64,000 nt of DNA from Pseudoalteromonas aurantia (lineage in GTDB: Bacteria; Pseudomonadota; Gammaproteobacteria; Enterobacterales; Alteromonadaceae): contig NZ_PNBY01000005.1 of NCBI RefSeq assembly GCF_005886875.1, forward strand, positions 1 through 64,000, read 5' to 3'. Under the pieces are notes generated by a model, which saw nothing but the letters and a program-made list of their open reading frames with translations, made no database searches and was not told where the DNA came from. The position numbers and the translations under genes were made by a program. Numbering within the stretch: position 1 is the first letter of the stretch; every line of letters starts with the position of its first letter. Below are positions 1-9,884 of this stretch, piece after piece.

Positions 1-45
1 TTATCTGATCGGCATTAAGCGTATTCGCTGGCTTTTTCTAAGTAT

Positions 46-1152
46 TTATTTGAGAGTCGCCAATTCATAGGCCTTTTGATACTGCTGGGTCTGTTCGTAG
101 CTGCGTAACGCTATACTTGTCCAACCAGTATGCCAATCGCTTTTATTTATGTTATCAAAAATTTTAGCCGCCAGTTCAAAGTCCTCATCCACATGCGCCA
201 TACATGCTAAACACGCTAATAAGTCCGCATTGTCTGGCTGTTTTTTCAGCTGGGCCTGTATCGCACGGGTTAATTGTAAATCACCTTCAGTCGCAGCACT
301 TATCACTGCTGATACATCGTGATACAGCCCTTTTTTTAACCATTTTAGTAATGCAGGCTGTACCTGTTTAATTTGCCCACTCGCCGCCATTGATTGTAAA
401 TAAGGCTGCTGCGCATACACTTTCAGTGCTTTAGGTAGCTGCTCATAATACGCTTGCCCATCAGGTTGGTTTTGCATAAAAAAACGCGTAAAGAAACGCT
501 GCCAATACTCCGCAGACCAAGTCACTTGCTTGTGTTTGTCGTTCAATGTTTTTATCAATTCAACATATTTTTGCGCTACCAATAGGCCCTCAAGGTAGGT
601 CGTTATCTCGGTTGATTGTGGTTTTTTCTGCTGCATCGGCGTTTCCAGTAACACCAAAGCTTGCGCACCTTTGTCAGCCTGTAGCCAGAGTTTAGGCACT
701 TTACTTTGTGCTTCTTCTGACATGGCGCTTAGGTGCTGTACCGCAGTTGCCTGCTTGCCTTGCTGTAAAGCGGACTTCGCCAGCAACGCATATTGATAAT
801 CTTGCCACTGACTAGGCGCATCCTGCTTCTTAAACGCCATTTGTACTTGCTCGTTATCATCATTAAGAGTCGCCCATAGCGCCTGCTGCCAAGCCTGAGA
901 GGCTTTCATTGCACGCTTATGACCAAAGTGCCCCGTTGATTTACGATAAAGTCGCCAGAAAAACTTGATCGCCTTTACGACAAGCCATAGGCCAATCGTT
1001 AGCATGAAAAACATAATGGCCATTGCAACTATCGTGGCTTCAATGGTCACATCGTTATACGCTATGAGCACATAACCCTTTTCGTCAATTAATAAATGCC
1101 CTGCTGCCATGGCAATCGCAATGGCGATAATTATTAATATCACTCGGATCAT
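46..1152 (-). CDS. hemY: HemY family haem-biosynthesis-associated membrane protein
   Basis: Inner-membrane protein of the proteobacterial HemY family, 368 aa from the chosen start. Two hydrophobic segments (about residues 2-18 and 39-63) are followed by a helical, TPR-like cytoplasmic region reaching the C-terminus. The family sits at the end of hemC-hemD-hemX operons; its precise role in haem synthesis is unsettled, and it is not the Gram-positive protoporphyrinogen oxidase of the same name. An in-frame GTG lies at 1161, but the ATG at 1152 overlaps the hemDX stop as ATGA and has a GGTGG-type ribosome site just upstream, so translational coupling to hemDX is likely. The gene is complete, with its TAA at 46-48. 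Confidence 0.88.
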   Translation of the reverse strand: MIRVILIIIAIAIAMAAGHLLIDEKGYVLIAYNDVTIEATIVAMAIMFFMLTIGLWLVVKAIKFFWRLYRKSTGHFGHKRAMKASQAWQQALWATLNDDNEQVQMAFKKQDAPSQWQDYQYALLAKSALQQGKQATAVQHLSAMSEEAQSKVPKLWLQADKGAQALVLLETPMQQKKPQSTEITTYLEGLLVAQKYVELIKTLNDKHKQVTWSAEYWQRFFTRFFMQNQPDGQAYYEQLPKALKVYAQQPYLQSMAASGQIKQVQPALLKWLKKGLYHDVSAVISAATEGDLQLTRAIQAQLKKQPDNADLLACLACMAHVDEDFELAAKIFDNINKSDWHTGWTSIALRSYEQTQQYQKAYELATLK

Positions 1153-2936
1153 TTTAACCACCCATGTACCGCTTTAGCTGAGCGTAACTGAACAGTTTGA
1201 TTAAACGCCAATGATTGGCCTTGCATCAGTACTAATTCGTCATGCATGGCCTGTACTGCTGCAGAATCCATTTTAAAATAGCTTGTTAACGTTTGTTGAG
1301 CACTCGATAAAGCACTAAAAAAGACACTGGCTTGCTTGTCCATCAAAGCACTCTGAGCTTGTGACAAGTGACTTCGTAGCTGCGCTTTCAATAATTGCTG
1401 CTCTTGTTTATCAAGTAGTGGGTCAATCACAGCAACTTCACGATGACGAATCGTTATAAAGTCGTCTACCAAATTTTTCCATGTGCGTAATAAATTGGCT
1501 TGCCAGTCACTGACATCACTAGACAATTGTGCCGTAGGCGCTGCTGTTTGCTCTGGTAAGCGCACAGTTTGCAGCTCAAGCTCAGGTACTTGTGCGAGTA
1601 AACCATGTAACTGTAAATATCTAGATTCCAGGTGCGGCTTGATCTGTGCATTCAACAATGCAATATCTTGGGCGATTGCGCTCAATACGCCAGTGGTGTT
1701 TGGCTCATGCTGCAATACCTCACTTAATCTTTGCAGTACCGCAATGCTGCCCTGAAAGTCTTGTTCCGCTGAGGCCTTAAATTGTGCCATCCTTTGTAAG
1801 TACAGCACCTCACTGCTGAGTGCACCACTGACTTGTTGTTGGGCTGAGCTCAACGCCGCCTGCAACTGCGTATCAAATTGCTGAGCCTGCGCTGCTAAAC
1901 GAGACTCTATTTGCATATCAACTTGCTTTTGCTGATTTTGCAATTGAACTAGCTGCTCACGAGTGGTACTTAATTGTTCACTAAGTTGGCTATTTTGCTG
2001 TTGTAGTTGCGCAAGCGCAAGGTAGGTTTTATCGCTGATCTGCTGACCATGAATAATTAAGCCGGCTGTTGCGGTACCACCAGCTAAAGCAACCAATAAA
2101 GCCAATACACCCACTTTACTGATTTTCTGTTTTACAGGTTTACTTTCTACCGCATGTGTTTCGTTTTGCTGATTCTGTAGTTCACTCATTTGGCTACCTT
2201 GCTGTGTTTGTTCAGGCATAATACACTTAAAAATGGCCTCATCATTCGGCCCTGAAGCAACTGTAATATGGGAAGATGCTACCTGATGTTGTAGCATCAA
2301 ATGATCGGCACTACGCTGACTCACCAAGTAAAAATGACATTGATTCAGCCAAGCCAACAACACTTTATTGGTGGTATTAAATATAGCGTTGATTGCCGCG
2401 TTACTGGTTATGACTATACCGTCAATCTTGGCTTCTCGCCAGTGGTCTAACCAGGTATCTGATGGTGCCAACACTGGGGTTCGTCTATAAACAAGGCATT
2501 GATTTAATAATGCACCACGCGCTTTTAGGGTTTTTGCCAATAATGTGCGACCCCCTTCGCCTTTCACTATTACAACCTGTTTATCAGCGATAGACTGTAA
2601 TTGAGGAAGCGCTAACACTCCTTCAGAATCTTGCTGCACGGGCGTTTGGGCCTCGCGAGCATAGACTTTATCGATGACCTTTGCGGTTTGCTCGCCAACA
2701 GCAACCAAGGTTGCGGTTGACGGTAATTGGGGTAAGTGTGTAGCTAACCCTTTCACAGCATCTTGCGATATAAAGATGATCACATCCGCATCATCTATCG
2801 GCGACAACTGAGTGTTATTGACCGGCAACATTTCCAGCTCAAGGACGGGCGTTTTTACAATATCTATTTGTTGAGCTATCAGCAGCTCGGCTAGCTGCTC
2901 GCCTTTTCCTTCAGGTCGAGTAATCGCAATAGCCAT
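1149..2936 (-). CDS. hemD: Fused uroporphyrinogen-III synthase HemD / HemX-like membrane protein
   Basis: A 595-aa fusion. Residues 1 to about 240 match uroporphyrinogen-III synthase, which closes and flips ring D of hydroxymethylbilane (starts MAIAITRPEG, the usual N-terminus; GPNDEAIF motif near the domain end). Residues about 250-595 match HemX: one transmembrane helix at about 275-297, then a long Gln/Ala-rich coiled coil and a helical C-terminal domain. The linker holds an internal Met at residue 250 (ATG at 2189) with AAGG seven bases upstream, so a separate HemX could also be made. The stop overlaps hemY and the start is one base from the hemC stop, so hemC-hemDX-hemY reads as one operon. 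HemD/HemX fusions occur in other gammaproteobacteria; the internal start is my inference. Confidence 0.9.
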   Translation of the reverse strand: MAIAITRPEGKGEQLAELLIAQQIDIVKTPVLELEMLPVNNTQLSPIDDADVIIFISQDAVKGLATHLPQLPSTATLVAVGEQTAKVIDKVYAREAQTPVQQDSEGVLALPQLQSIADKQVVIVKGEGGRTLLAKTLKARGALLNQCLVYRRTPVLAPSDTWLDHWREAKIDGIVITSNAAINAIFNTTNKVLLAWLNQCHFYLVSQRSADHLMLQHQVASSHITVASGPNDEAIFKCIMPEQTQQGSQMSELQNQQNETHAVESKPVKQKISKVGVLALLVALAGGTATAGLIIHGQQISDKTYLALAQLQQQNSQLSEQLSTTREQLVQLQNQQKQVDMQIESRLAAQAQQFDTQLQAALSSAQQQVSGALSSEVLYLQRMAQFKASAEQDFQGSIAVLQRLSEVLQHEPNTTGVLSAIAQDIALLNAQIKPHLESRYLQLHGLLAQVPELELQTVRLPEQTAAPTAQLSSDVSDWQANLLRTWKNLVDDFITIRHREVAVIDPLLDKQEQQLLKAQLRSHLSQAQSALMDKQASVFFSALSSAQQTLTSYFKMDSAAVQAMHDELVLMQGQSLAFNQTVQLRSAKAVHGWLK

Positions 2937-2937
2937 A

Positions 2938-3876
2938 TTAAGCGTCTCTATATACCTCAGCTAAAATCTTATCAGCGCCTTGCGCTAATAATTGTTCAGC
3001 TAACGCAATACCGATTTGTTCTGCCTGCTCTACAGGTCCACTCGATTGGGCATGCAAAATTTCACTGCCATCAACCGCACCCACCAACCCGCGTAAATGC
3101 ACCGTATCGCCCTCAACCTCTGCATATGCGCCAATAGGCACCTGACACCCCCCTTCTAGGCGGCGGTTCATGGCACGTTCTGCATTGACACGAATACGAG
3201 TTGCTGTGTGCTCTAACGGTGTGAGTAACGCTTGTACACGCACATCATCGATGCGGCACTCAATGCCAACAGCACCTTGGCCATTCGCAGGTAAAGACAT
3301 TTCAGGTTCAATATAGGCAGCAATACGCTCCGGCATGGCCAGTCGTAATAACCCTGCAGCGGCCAAAATAATGGCATCGTACTCACCGTTATCAAGTTTT
3401 GCCAAACGGGTATTCACATTACCTCGAAGATCTTTTATTTGTAAGTCTGGGCGTAATGCGCGAATTTGGCACTGGCGGCGTAAGCTTGAGGTGCCAACAA
3501 CAGCACCCTGAGGGAGCTCATCTAATGTGTTGTATTGATTAGACACAAAGGCATCTCGTGGGTCTTCACGCTCACAAATGGTATGCAATGCTAAACCTTC
3601 AGGAAAATCAACCGGAACATCTTTCATAGAGTGCACTGCAATATCTGCACGTCCATCCATCATAGCTTGCTCAAGTTCTTTAACAAACAAGCCTTTGCCA
3701 CCAATTTTTGCCAAAGGGGTATCTAAAATAATATCGCCTTGCGTAGACATGGGCACCAACTCAACAGTTAAGCTAGGATGAAAATGCTCTAACCGTGCTT
3801 TGACAAACTCAGCTTGCCACATAGCCAATGCACTTTTTCTGGTTGCAATACGCAGGATATTTGTTTGTTCAATCAT
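2938..3876 (-). CDS. hemC: Porphobilinogen deaminase (hydroxymethylbilane synthase)
   Basis: Cytoplasmic enzyme joining four porphobilinogen molecules into hydroxymethylbilane, the substrate of the HemD domain encoded next. At 312 aa it is full length. It shows the N-terminal [11 protein letters not shown] motif, the catalytic Asp in VHSMKDVP (D86), the arginine-rich SSLRRQCQ loop, and the dipyrromethane-cofactor cysteine in [11 protein letters not shown] (C244), matching D84 and C242 of the E. coli enzyme. AAGG lies six bases before the ATG. First gene of the hemC-hemDX-hemY set, with 20 bases to the DUF2914 gene upstream. Confidence 0.97.
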   Translation of the reverse strand: MIEQTNILRIATRKSALAMWQAEFVKARLEHFHPSLTVELVPMSTQGDIILDTPLAKIGGKGLFVKELEQAMMDGRADIAVHSMKDVPVDFPEGLALHTICEREDPRDAFVSNQYNTLDELPQGAVVGTSSLRRQCQIRALRPDLQIKDLRGNVNTRLAKLDNGEYDAIILAAAGLLRLAMPERIAAYIEPEMSLPANGQGAVGIECRIDDVRVQALLTPLEHTATRIRVNAERAMNRRLEGGCQVPIGAYAEVEGDTVHLRGLVGAVDGSEILHAQSSGPVEQAEQIGIALAEQLLAQGADKILAEVYRDA

Positions 3877-3896
3877 GATTTGCCTTAACTCTGCTC

Positions 3897-4775
3897 TTAT
3901 TGAGCATCTGGAATAATACGAAAAGATTTTTGGGCTAATAACTGCCCTTGCTGAGTAACAACTTCAACACGCCATTGCCCAGTCTGACTTGGCATAATAT
4001 TTTTACTCGAATATGTGCGATATCTGACTGCCCCAACCGTCAAAGGAATTTCAGCCATTAACTGGTCTTGATGAAACCATAAATGATGAATTATTTTGCC
4101 TTGTAGGTTTTTAATTTCGGTAAAAAAGTACAGCTTTTCTGAAAACTGAGTACGCTTCAAATTGTCTTTTAAAACGTCAACCGGCTCGCGCTGTTCAATG
4201 CCTGTAGTCAACACCGCACGACTGACCACATTGGTATCTATTTTTGCACCCAGTGCGACATTTGCGACTTGTGCTGATTCTGAGAAAACCGTTTCACTCA
4301 CACCGGGGATTATGTCCTGCTTCGCATCTTGAACATCCTCTTGCTCAGTGTCTTCATTGACCACAACTGGCGAATCTTCAATGTTTTTAACAGGTTCAAC
4401 GTTGACAACATCTTCTGAAGCTGGCACCGATACACTTGAGGCAACGGTGCTATCTCTGTGTTGGCTTTCAACCGCCCCCGTCACCAGTTCATTACCCCTG
4501 TTTAAGTTTGACTGTAATGTTAGCCCCTCAGGTGACACACCTTCATCTGCGGGCTCTGTTACAACGGGCATATCGCTGTGCGTATCAGCGAGCGCTTCAG
4601 TCTGTATTTCATCGGCATTTACAGCATTTGTTAAACCATATGTAACACCTGCCACAGACAACAACACAACGCTCGAGACCGCAAAAATACGCCGCCAATG
4701 CCATTGATAACTTACCGTTTGAACGGTAGGTGCCGTTTTAGTCACGGCCGTTTTGATGACTATCCGTTGTGTCAT
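3897..4775 (-). CDS. DUF2914 domain membrane-anchored protein
   Basis: A 292-aa protein of unknown function. Residues 1-28 are cytoplasmic and basic, about 29-48 form one transmembrane helix, about 50-200 are an acidic Val/Ser/Thr/Glu-rich low-complexity stretch likely to lie in the periplasm, and the last 90 or so residues match the DUF2914 domain (aromatic and beta-rich, with LYFFTEI and HLWFHQ). The domain is usually found at the C-terminus of proteobacterial membrane proteins and has no assigned activity. It sits between the esterase and hemC on the same strand with 16 and 20 base gaps, so it is probably cotranscribed. GAGG lies ten bases before the ATG. Confidence 0.75.
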   Translation of the reverse strand: MTQRIVIKTAVTKTAPTVQTVSYQWHWRRIFAVSSVVLLSVAGVTYGLTNAVNADEIQTEALADTHSDMPVVTEPADEGVSPEGLTLQSNLNRGNELVTGAVESQHRDSTVASSVSVPASEDVVNVEPVKNIEDSPVVVNEDTEQEDVQDAKQDIIPGVSETVFSESAQVANVALGAKIDTNVVSRAVLTTGIEQREPVDVLKDNLKRTQFSEKLYFFTEIKNLQGKIIHHLWFHQDQLMAEIPLTVGAVRYRTYSSKNIMPSQTGQWRVEVVTQQGQLLAQKSFRIIPDAQ

Positions 4776-4791
4776 TGCTGCAGTTCCTCAA

Positions 4792-5445
4792 TTAAGATAA
4801 TGTGGCGATTAACCATTGACGGATCGCCGTTAACTCTTCATGGCATACTTGATGCGCCATCGGGTAATCCTGCCAACTAATATCATACCCTTGCTCACGT
4901 AATGTGTCGTAAGCCAAACGGCCTAACGCCATGGGTACTACCGGATCTTGATTACCATGGGCCATAAAAATATTTAATTTATGTTGTACGGCCTCAGTAG
5001 CTAACTTAACAGGCGCACACATATAAGTCGATAACGCCATAACACCGGCTAATTTTACCGGTAATCGTGGTGCTAAATGTAAAGAGATAACACCACCTTG
5101 CGAAAAACCGGCTAAAATAATTTTTTCAGGCGCTATCCCTTTTGCGATTTCAGCATCAATGAGCTGCTGAACTTTCTCAGCAGATTCTCTCACACCTTGC
5201 TCATCAGCGCGGCTCTGTGCATCCATTGATTTAATGTCGTACCAAGAACGCATAACCATACCACCATTTATGGTGACCGGTTGTTCAGGCGCGTGTGGGA
5301 AAACGAATCTGACGCCCAATTCATCCGGTAACTTTAACTCTGGTGCAATCGGTAAAAATCCGTCACCCGAATCACCCAGACCATGTAACCAAATAATACT
5401 GGCTTTATGCTCACCACGAGCTGCATATTCTACAAAAGGTAACAT
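4792..5445 (-). CDS. Alpha/beta-hydrolase carboxylesterase (acyl-protein thioesterase type)
   Basis: Cytoplasmic serine esterase of the carboxylesterase/acyl-protein thioesterase (phospholipase/carboxylesterase) family, 217 aa from the chosen start. Visible are the oxyanion-hole HGLGDSGDGF, the nucleophile elbow GFSQGGV (S115), the acid in HGNQDPVVP (D167) and the histidine in PMAHQVC (H198). The physiological substrate cannot be read from sequence. An ATG at 5460 exists, but the one at 5445 overlaps the cyaY stop as TAATG and has GGAAG eight bases upstream, so I prefer it. Same strand as cyaY and DUF2914. Confidence 0.88.
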   Translation of the reverse strand: MLPFVEYAARGEHKASIIWLHGLGDSGDGFLPIAPELKLPDELGVRFVFPHAPEQPVTINGGMVMRSWYDIKSMDAQSRADEQGVRESAEKVQQLIDAEIAKGIAPEKIILAGFSQGGVISLHLAPRLPVKLAGVMALSTYMCAPVKLATEAVQHKLNIFMAHGNQDPVVPMALGRLAYDTLREQGYDISWQDYPMAHQVCHEELTAIRQWLIATLS

Positions 5446-5765
5446 TAATCGTGCTTCCATTTAATTTCAGTGCCCGCCTGACGCGTCGCTGCATCACACA
5501 TAAATTGCCAAAACTCAGCGCCAGAGCGATTATCAATCCACTTATCACCATGTAATTCAAAATGGTGCCCATTAAACTTCGTTGCTACCCAAACCTGATG
5601 AAGAGGCGCTTGCTTGTTGATAATAATTTTACTTTTATCGGCAAACAAAATCTCTAAAATGCCTGACGCAGACTCATAATCTAAGTCAGCGTCACAATCA
5701 TCAATTTGATCTTCAATGGTAAACATTAAAGCTTCTGCTAGTTCATGGTACTCGTGATCTGTCAT
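5445..5765 (-). CDS. cyaY: Frataxin-like iron-binding protein CyaY
   Basis: Bacterial frataxin of 106 aa, an iron-binding regulator of iron-sulphur cluster assembly that works with IscS/IscU. The acidic first helix ([25 protein letters not shown] region) and the following strand segments with [12 protein letters not shown] and the conserved [15 protein letters not shown] are typical. In-frame codons extend upstream to 5786, but the ATG at 5765 has AGGA seven bases ahead and matches the usual N-terminus (M-x-D-x-E-[FY]-H). Divergent from lptM-lysA, as in many gammaproteobacteria, and overlapped at its stop by the esterase start. Confidence 0.94.
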   Translation of the reverse strand: MTDHEYHELAEALMFTIEDQIDDCDADLDYESASGILEILFADKSKIIINKQAPLHQVWVATKFNGHHFELHGDKWIDNRSGAEFWQFMCDAATRQAGTEIKWKHD

Positions 5766-5886
5766 AGCACTTTCCTTTTTCAGCACAATTTATTTACGAT
5801 GCAGCTAAAATACCTAGTCGCAATAGCTGCTTTTTTTACGAATTCTGTTACTCTGCGATTATAAAGGCACTGACATCATTAATCTA

Positions 5887-6090
5887 ATGAAAGCGATACT
5901 CTCTCAAGCAAGCATGTTTATTTTAGTCTTATTAAGCGTTCTGACCTTAACTGGGTGCGGGCAAAGTGGTGTGTTATATCTCCCTGAACACCAACCTAAC
6001 CCCGATATCAATACCCCCGAGGCCAAAAATCAATTAGCACAGCCCAACAACTTGAAAAATGTTGAGCCAATGCGTGACAAGGAGCAATAG
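5887..6090 (+). CDS. lptM: Small lipoprotein of the LptM (YifL) family
   Basis: A 67-aa lipoprotein. The signal peptide ends in lipobox LTGC (Cys24), followed by GQSGVLYLPE, which resembles the CG-x-KGPLYxP motif after the lipidated cysteine in LptM/YifL. In E. coli LptM helps maturation of the LPS translocon subunit LptD; that role is carried over here by family and by position, since the gene precedes lysA/dapF in gammaproteobacteria. The rest of the mature chain is polar and probably disordered. One base separates it from lysA, so the two are cotranscribed. It is divergent from cyaY. Confidence 0.85.
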   Translation: MKAILSQASMFILVLLSVLTLTGCGQSGVLYLPEHQPNPDINTPEAKNQLAQPNNLKNVEPMRDKEQ

Positions 6091-6091
6091 C

Positions 6092-7345
6092 ATGGACTTT
6101 TTCCATTATAAAGATCAACAGCTGTTTGCTGAAGAGGTTGCCGTCTCCGATATTGCCAAACAATACGGTACGCCCTGTTATGTCTATTCAAGAAAAACAT
6201 TTGAACGTCATTATCATGCATTTACTGATGCCGCTGACGGACATCCACATCTGGTGTGTTACGCAGTAAAAGCGAACTCTAACATTGCCGTACTCAATGT
6301 GTTGGCAAAGCTTGGCGCTGGCTTTGATATTGTCTCAAAAGGCGAATTAGCAAGAGTTATCGAAGCCGGTGGTGATACTAGCAAAGTGGTGTTCTCTGGG
6401 GTTGCCAAAACCTCAGACGAAATTGAATTTGCGTTGGCGCATAATATAAAGTGCTTCAATGTTGAATCGGTTGCCGAACTCAAGCGGATCAGCCAAGTTG
6501 CCCATAGAGTGAATAAAACAGCGCGCATCTCAATTCGCGTTAACCCTGATATAGACGCCAACACACACCCCTATATCTCTACGGGTTTAAAAGAAAATAA
6601 GTTTGGTATTGATATTAAACAAGCCTTTGATGTCTATCAGCTTGCGTACGCATTGCCAGCGTTAGATGTAGTGGGTGTAGACTTTCATATCGGCTCACAA
6701 TTGACCGACGTTGAACCATTTCTCGCTGCGCTAGATAAAGTACTGGCTTTGATTGAACAGCTAAAATCCGCAGGTATCGAGTTACATCACTTAGATATTG
6801 GTGGTGGGTTGGGTGTGCCATATGACAGTGAAAAGCCGCCTCATCCTAGTGCTTATGCTGCTGAAGTAAAAGCAAAACTAACGAACTACCCCCGTTTAGA
6901 ACTGGTGTTTGAGCCTGGTCGTGCGATTGCCGCCAACGCTGGGATTTTGGTAACGCAAGTCGAGTATTTAAAGCCTAGCCAAGAAAAACACTTTGCCATT
7001 GTTGATGCCGGCATGAACGACATGCTCCGCCCCTCTCTTTACCAAGCATGGCAAAATATTATTGCAGTCTCTCCGCGCAGTGATGATACACCAACACATA
7101 ACTATGATGTGGTGGGTCCAGTCTGTGAGACGGGCGACTTTTTAGGAAAAAATCGGCCGCTTGCCATTCAAGCGGGGGATTTACTCGCTCAGCGAAGTGC
7201 CGGTGCATATGGCTTTACAATGAGCTCTAACTATAATTCACGCCCTCGTGCTGCTGAACTCATGGTAGATGGCGACCAATGCTATGTGGTAAGACAAAGA
7301 GAGACATTGCAATCATTGTGGCAAGGTGAGCAATTACTACCATAA
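6092..7345 (+). CDS. lysA: Diaminopimelate decarboxylase
   Basis: PLP enzyme that decarboxylates meso-diaminopimelate to lysine, the last step of lysine synthesis. The 417-aa protein is full length. Residue K60 in CYAVKANSN is the expected Schiff-base lysine; HIGSQLTD, the GGGLGVPY phosphate loop, EPGRAIAANAG and the PVCETGDFLG motif (catalytic Cys from the partner subunit) are all present. The ATG at 6092 follows AAGGAG; an upstream in-frame extension overlapping lptM is not needed. It is followed by dapF, which makes its substrate, so the two last reactions of the pathway are encoded together. Confidence 0.98.
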   Translation: MDFFHYKDQQLFAEEVAVSDIAKQYGTPCYVYSRKTFERHYHAFTDAADGHPHLVCYAVKANSNIAVLNVLAKLGAGFDIVSKGELARVIEAGGDTSKVVFSGVAKTSDEIEFALAHNIKCFNVESVAELKRISQVAHRVNKTARISIRVNPDIDANTHPYISTGLKENKFGIDIKQAFDVYQLAYALPALDVVGVDFHIGSQLTDVEPFLAALDKVLALIEQLKSAGIELHHLDIGGGLGVPYDSEKPPHPSAYAAEVKAKLTNYPRLELVFEPGRAIAANAGILVTQVEYLKPSQEKHFAIVDAGMNDMLRPSLYQAWQNIIAVSPRSDDTPTHNYDVVGPVCETGDFLGKNRPLAIQAGDLLAQRSAGAYGFTMSSNYNSRPRAAELMVDGDQCYVVRQRETLQSLWQGEQLLP

Positions 7346-7411
7346 TTTGTATATCGCAATGACAGAAAAATCATGGCAAGGCAGCCTTAGCAGGAGTAGT
7401 TTTAAGACATT

Positions 7412-8242
7412 ATGTTTGTAAATTTTTCAAAAATGCACGGCTTGGGTAATGACTTTATGGTGGTTGATAACGTCACTCAAAACGTATTTTTATCTCGCGA
7501 TCAAATTAAGAAACTCGCCAATCGACATTTTGGGGTGGGTTTTGATCAATTGTTGTTGGTTGAAGCGCCCTATTCGCCTGAGTTAGACTTTCACTACCGA
7601 ATTTTCAATGCTGACGGCTCTGAAGTTGAGCAATGTGGCAATGGTGCACGATGTTTTGCCCGCTTTGTGAGAATGAAAGGCCTGACTAATAAACACAAAA
7701 TATCAGTCTCAACTAAGTCGGGTAATATTACGTTATACATAGAAAAAGATGGTCAAGTCACCGTTAATATGGGCAACCCGCACTTTGCGCCAAGCAGTAT
7801 TCCGTTTAAAGCCACTAAGCCAGAACTGACCTACATTATGCGTGCTGATGACCAGACTGTTTTTTGTGGCGTAGTTTCTATGGGTAACCCGCACTGTGTG
7901 ATTGAAGTCGATGATATCAACACAGCGGATGTAGACACCCTTGGCCCACTACTTGAGCACCATGAACGCTTTCCAGAACGTGCTAACATTGGATTTATGC
8001 AAATTATCAATGAAGAGCACATCAAGCTGCGCGTATGGGAGCGCGGTGCACAAGAGACGCTAGCCTGTGGTAGTGGCGCCTGTGCGGCCGTTGCAATTGG
8101 CATTGCGCAAAAGAAACTCGCCAATACCGTTCAAGTTGACTTACCCGGTGGCAGTTTGCAGGTTCGCTGGCAAGGTGAAGGCCATGCTGTAAAAATGACT
8201 GGCCCAGCAGAACATGTTTTTGACGGCCAAATCGCACTGTGA
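7412..8242 (+). CDS. dapF: Diaminopimelate epimerase
   Basis: Cofactor-independent epimerase that converts LL- to meso-diaminopimelate for lysine and peptidoglycan. 276 aa, full length. The two catalytic cysteines are in [10 protein letters not shown] (C75) and LACGSGACA (C219), and the N-terminal [15 protein letters not shown] is the family hallmark. The ribosome site is weak: AGGAG lies about 15 bases before the ATG. Second enzyme gene of the lysA-dapF-DUF484-xerC-yigB operon; the 66-base gap after lysA shows no clear terminator. Confidence 0.98.
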   Translation: MFVNFSKMHGLGNDFMVVDNVTQNVFLSRDQIKKLANRHFGVGFDQLLLVEAPYSPELDFHYRIFNADGSEVEQCGNGARCFARFVRMKGLTNKHKISVSTKSGNITLYIEKDGQVTVNMGNPHFAPSSIPFKATKPELTYIMRADDQTVFCGVVSMGNPHCVIEVDDINTADVDTLGPLLEHHERFPERANIGFMQIINEEHIKLRVWERGAQETLACGSGACAAVAIGIAQKKLANTVQVDLPGGSLQVRWQGEGHAVKMTGPAEHVFDGQIAL

Positions 8243-8262
8243 ATAACCAATGAGATAACACG

Positions 8263-8898
8263 ATGAGCAAACAGCAATTACCTATTGATGAACAACAGAT
8301 ATGTGACTATTTAACACGCCACCCTGATTTTTTTACTCATCATCAATATGTATTGCTAGAGCTTGAGTTACACGCACAAAGTCAAGGCTTGCCTAATCTA
8401 GCATTACAACAACAGCGCCTGCTGAGAGAGCAAAACACCCAGCTAAAAACACAGCTGGCCACAACAGCACGTTTAGCATTAGATAATGAACGGGTCTTTC
8501 GCTTGTTCAGCGAATGCCAACGTCAGCTTTGGCGCTGCAATAGTTTCTCTGAGCTCGCTCAACAACTTGCCGATACACTCTGTCAAAGCCCTCATGTTAT
8601 TGCCTGTGAATTACTGCCGTATCGAGAAAACTTAAGTACCATGATTCACTCTCGTTTATCACAACGCAGCAGTTATCTCGGCCGTCTCTCAGCACAAGAG
8701 CACACATTACTTTGGCATAAGGACCATGTTCCTTACGCACGCTCCGTGGCACTCTATTTGATTGGTAGTGTACAACAGCCAGAAGCCATTTTAGCATTTG
8801 CCAGCGACGAAGCCGCTCACTTCAGTTCAGACAATGACAATTTGTTCATCGACGAGTTTATTACATCGCTCGAACTTCGCTTGACTGATCTGGCGTAA
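8263..8898 (+). CDS. DUF484 family protein (YigA-like)
   Basis: A 211-aa cytoplasmic protein of the DUF484 family. The N-terminus contains ICDYLTRHPDFFTHH, the recurring family motif, then a coiled-coil segment (about residues 45-80) and a GAF-like C-terminal half with the LYLIGS and AILAFASDEAAHF strands. No activity is established. The position between dapF and xerC is conserved in gammaproteobacteria, where the E. coli counterpart is yigA. Three bases separate its stop from the xerC start, so the pair is translationally coupled. Confidence 0.9.
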   Translation: MSKQQLPIDEQQICDYLTRHPDFFTHHQYVLLELELHAQSQGLPNLALQQQRLLREQNTQLKTQLATTARLALDNERVFRLFSECQRQLWRCNSFSELAQQLADTLCQSPHVIACELLPYRENLSTMIHSRLSQRSSYLGRLSAQEHTLLWHKDHVPYARSVALYLIGSVQQPEAILAFASDEAAHFSSDNDNLFIDEFITSLELRLTDLA

Positions 8899-8901
8899 AG
8901 C

Positions 8902-9837
8902 ATGTCTGAAGCTGCGACTGAATTGCCTGAAGCATGGTTAGCGCCTATTGATGATTTTATGGCTTATTTGAAGCATGAACGACAGTATTCACCACATACC
9001 CTAACCCAGTACAGTACTCAATTGCGCCAAGCAGCCCATTACTTTCAACCCTATAGCCCTCATTGGCTACAGGTATCTGCTGAGCAAATACGTCGCTACA
9101 GCATGCATTTACGAGCCAAACAGTATAATCCTCGCACCATCAACCTAAAATTAAGTTGTATTCGCAGCCTATATAAATTTCTGAAAGTAAAGCATATTCA
9201 ACACGCTACTATTGCCAACCCTGGTGAGGGGATAAAGGGTCCTAAATTTCAACGCCCACTCCCAAAGAACTTAGATGTTGATCAAATGGGGCAACTGCTC
9301 AATATTCAAGAGGATGACGCCTTAGCACTGCGCGATAAAGCCATGATGGAACTGATGTATTCAAGTGGTTTACGAATAAGCGAACTGGTGAATGTCAATT
9401 TAGGTGATATTCGTGAAGGCGAAATTCGCGTTATAGGTAAAGGCAATAAAGAACGCGTGATCCCCGTTGGTAATAAAGCACTCGATGCACTGTCACAATG
9501 GCTAATAATTCGAGAACAAATGGCCTTGCCGGAAGAGCAAGCCGTATTTGTCAGCAAGCGAAAACAACGGATCTCTATTCGTCATGTGCGCGAAAGAATG
9601 AAAGAGTGGGGTATCAAACAAGGTGTTAGCACTCCTATTCATCCCCATAAATTACGCCATTCTTTTGCCAGCCACCTACTAGAATCAAGCGGTGATCTAC
9701 GCGCTGTGCAAGAGATGCTCGGGCACACGAGTTTATCTGCCACACAAGTTTATACCCATGTGGACTTTCAACATTTAGCGAAAGTCTATGACCAAGCACA
9801 CCCCCGTTCAAAAAAGCAAAATAGCGATCCGAATTAA
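8902..9837 (+). CDS. xerC: Tyrosine site-specific recombinase XerC
   Basis: Tyrosine recombinase that acts with XerD at dif to resolve chromosome dimers. 311 aa, full length: N-terminal SAM-like DNA-binding domain (about 15-105) and catalytic domain (about 120-300). The complete active site is visible: R158 (GLRISEL), K180 (VIGKGNKER), H249 and R252 (HPHKLRHSF), H275 (LGHTSL) and the nucleophile Y284 (VYTHVD). The surrounding dapF-DUF484-xerC-yigB order supports XerC rather than an integron or phage integrase. The start has little Shine-Dalgarno sequence and probably relies on coupling to the preceding gene. Confidence 0.96.
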   Translation: MSEAATELPEAWLAPIDDFMAYLKHERQYSPHTLTQYSTQLRQAAHYFQPYSPHWLQVSAEQIRRYSMHLRAKQYNPRTINLKLSCIRSLYKFLKVKHIQHATIANPGEGIKGPKFQRPLPKNLDVDQMGQLLNIQEDDALALRDKAMMELMYSSGLRISELVNVNLGDIREGEIRVIGKGNKERVIPVGNKALDALSQWLIIREQMALPEEQAVFVSKRKQRISIRHVRERMKEWGIKQGVSTPIHPHKLRHSFASHLLESSGDLRAVQEMLGHTSLSATQVYTHVDFQHLAKVYDQAHPRSKKQNSDPN

Positions 9838-9884
9838 AAGACTTTCAGTATAATAAAGTCATTCCCCCTTTTTAAAATACCATC

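Noticed and set aside
1-45. Short stretch before the hemY stop
   Set aside because: Too short to assign; no terminator or frame visible.
8902-9837. Tyrosine recombinase as an integron or phage integrase
   Set aside because: Length, active site and the dapF-DUF484-xerC-yigB order identify housekeeping XerC.
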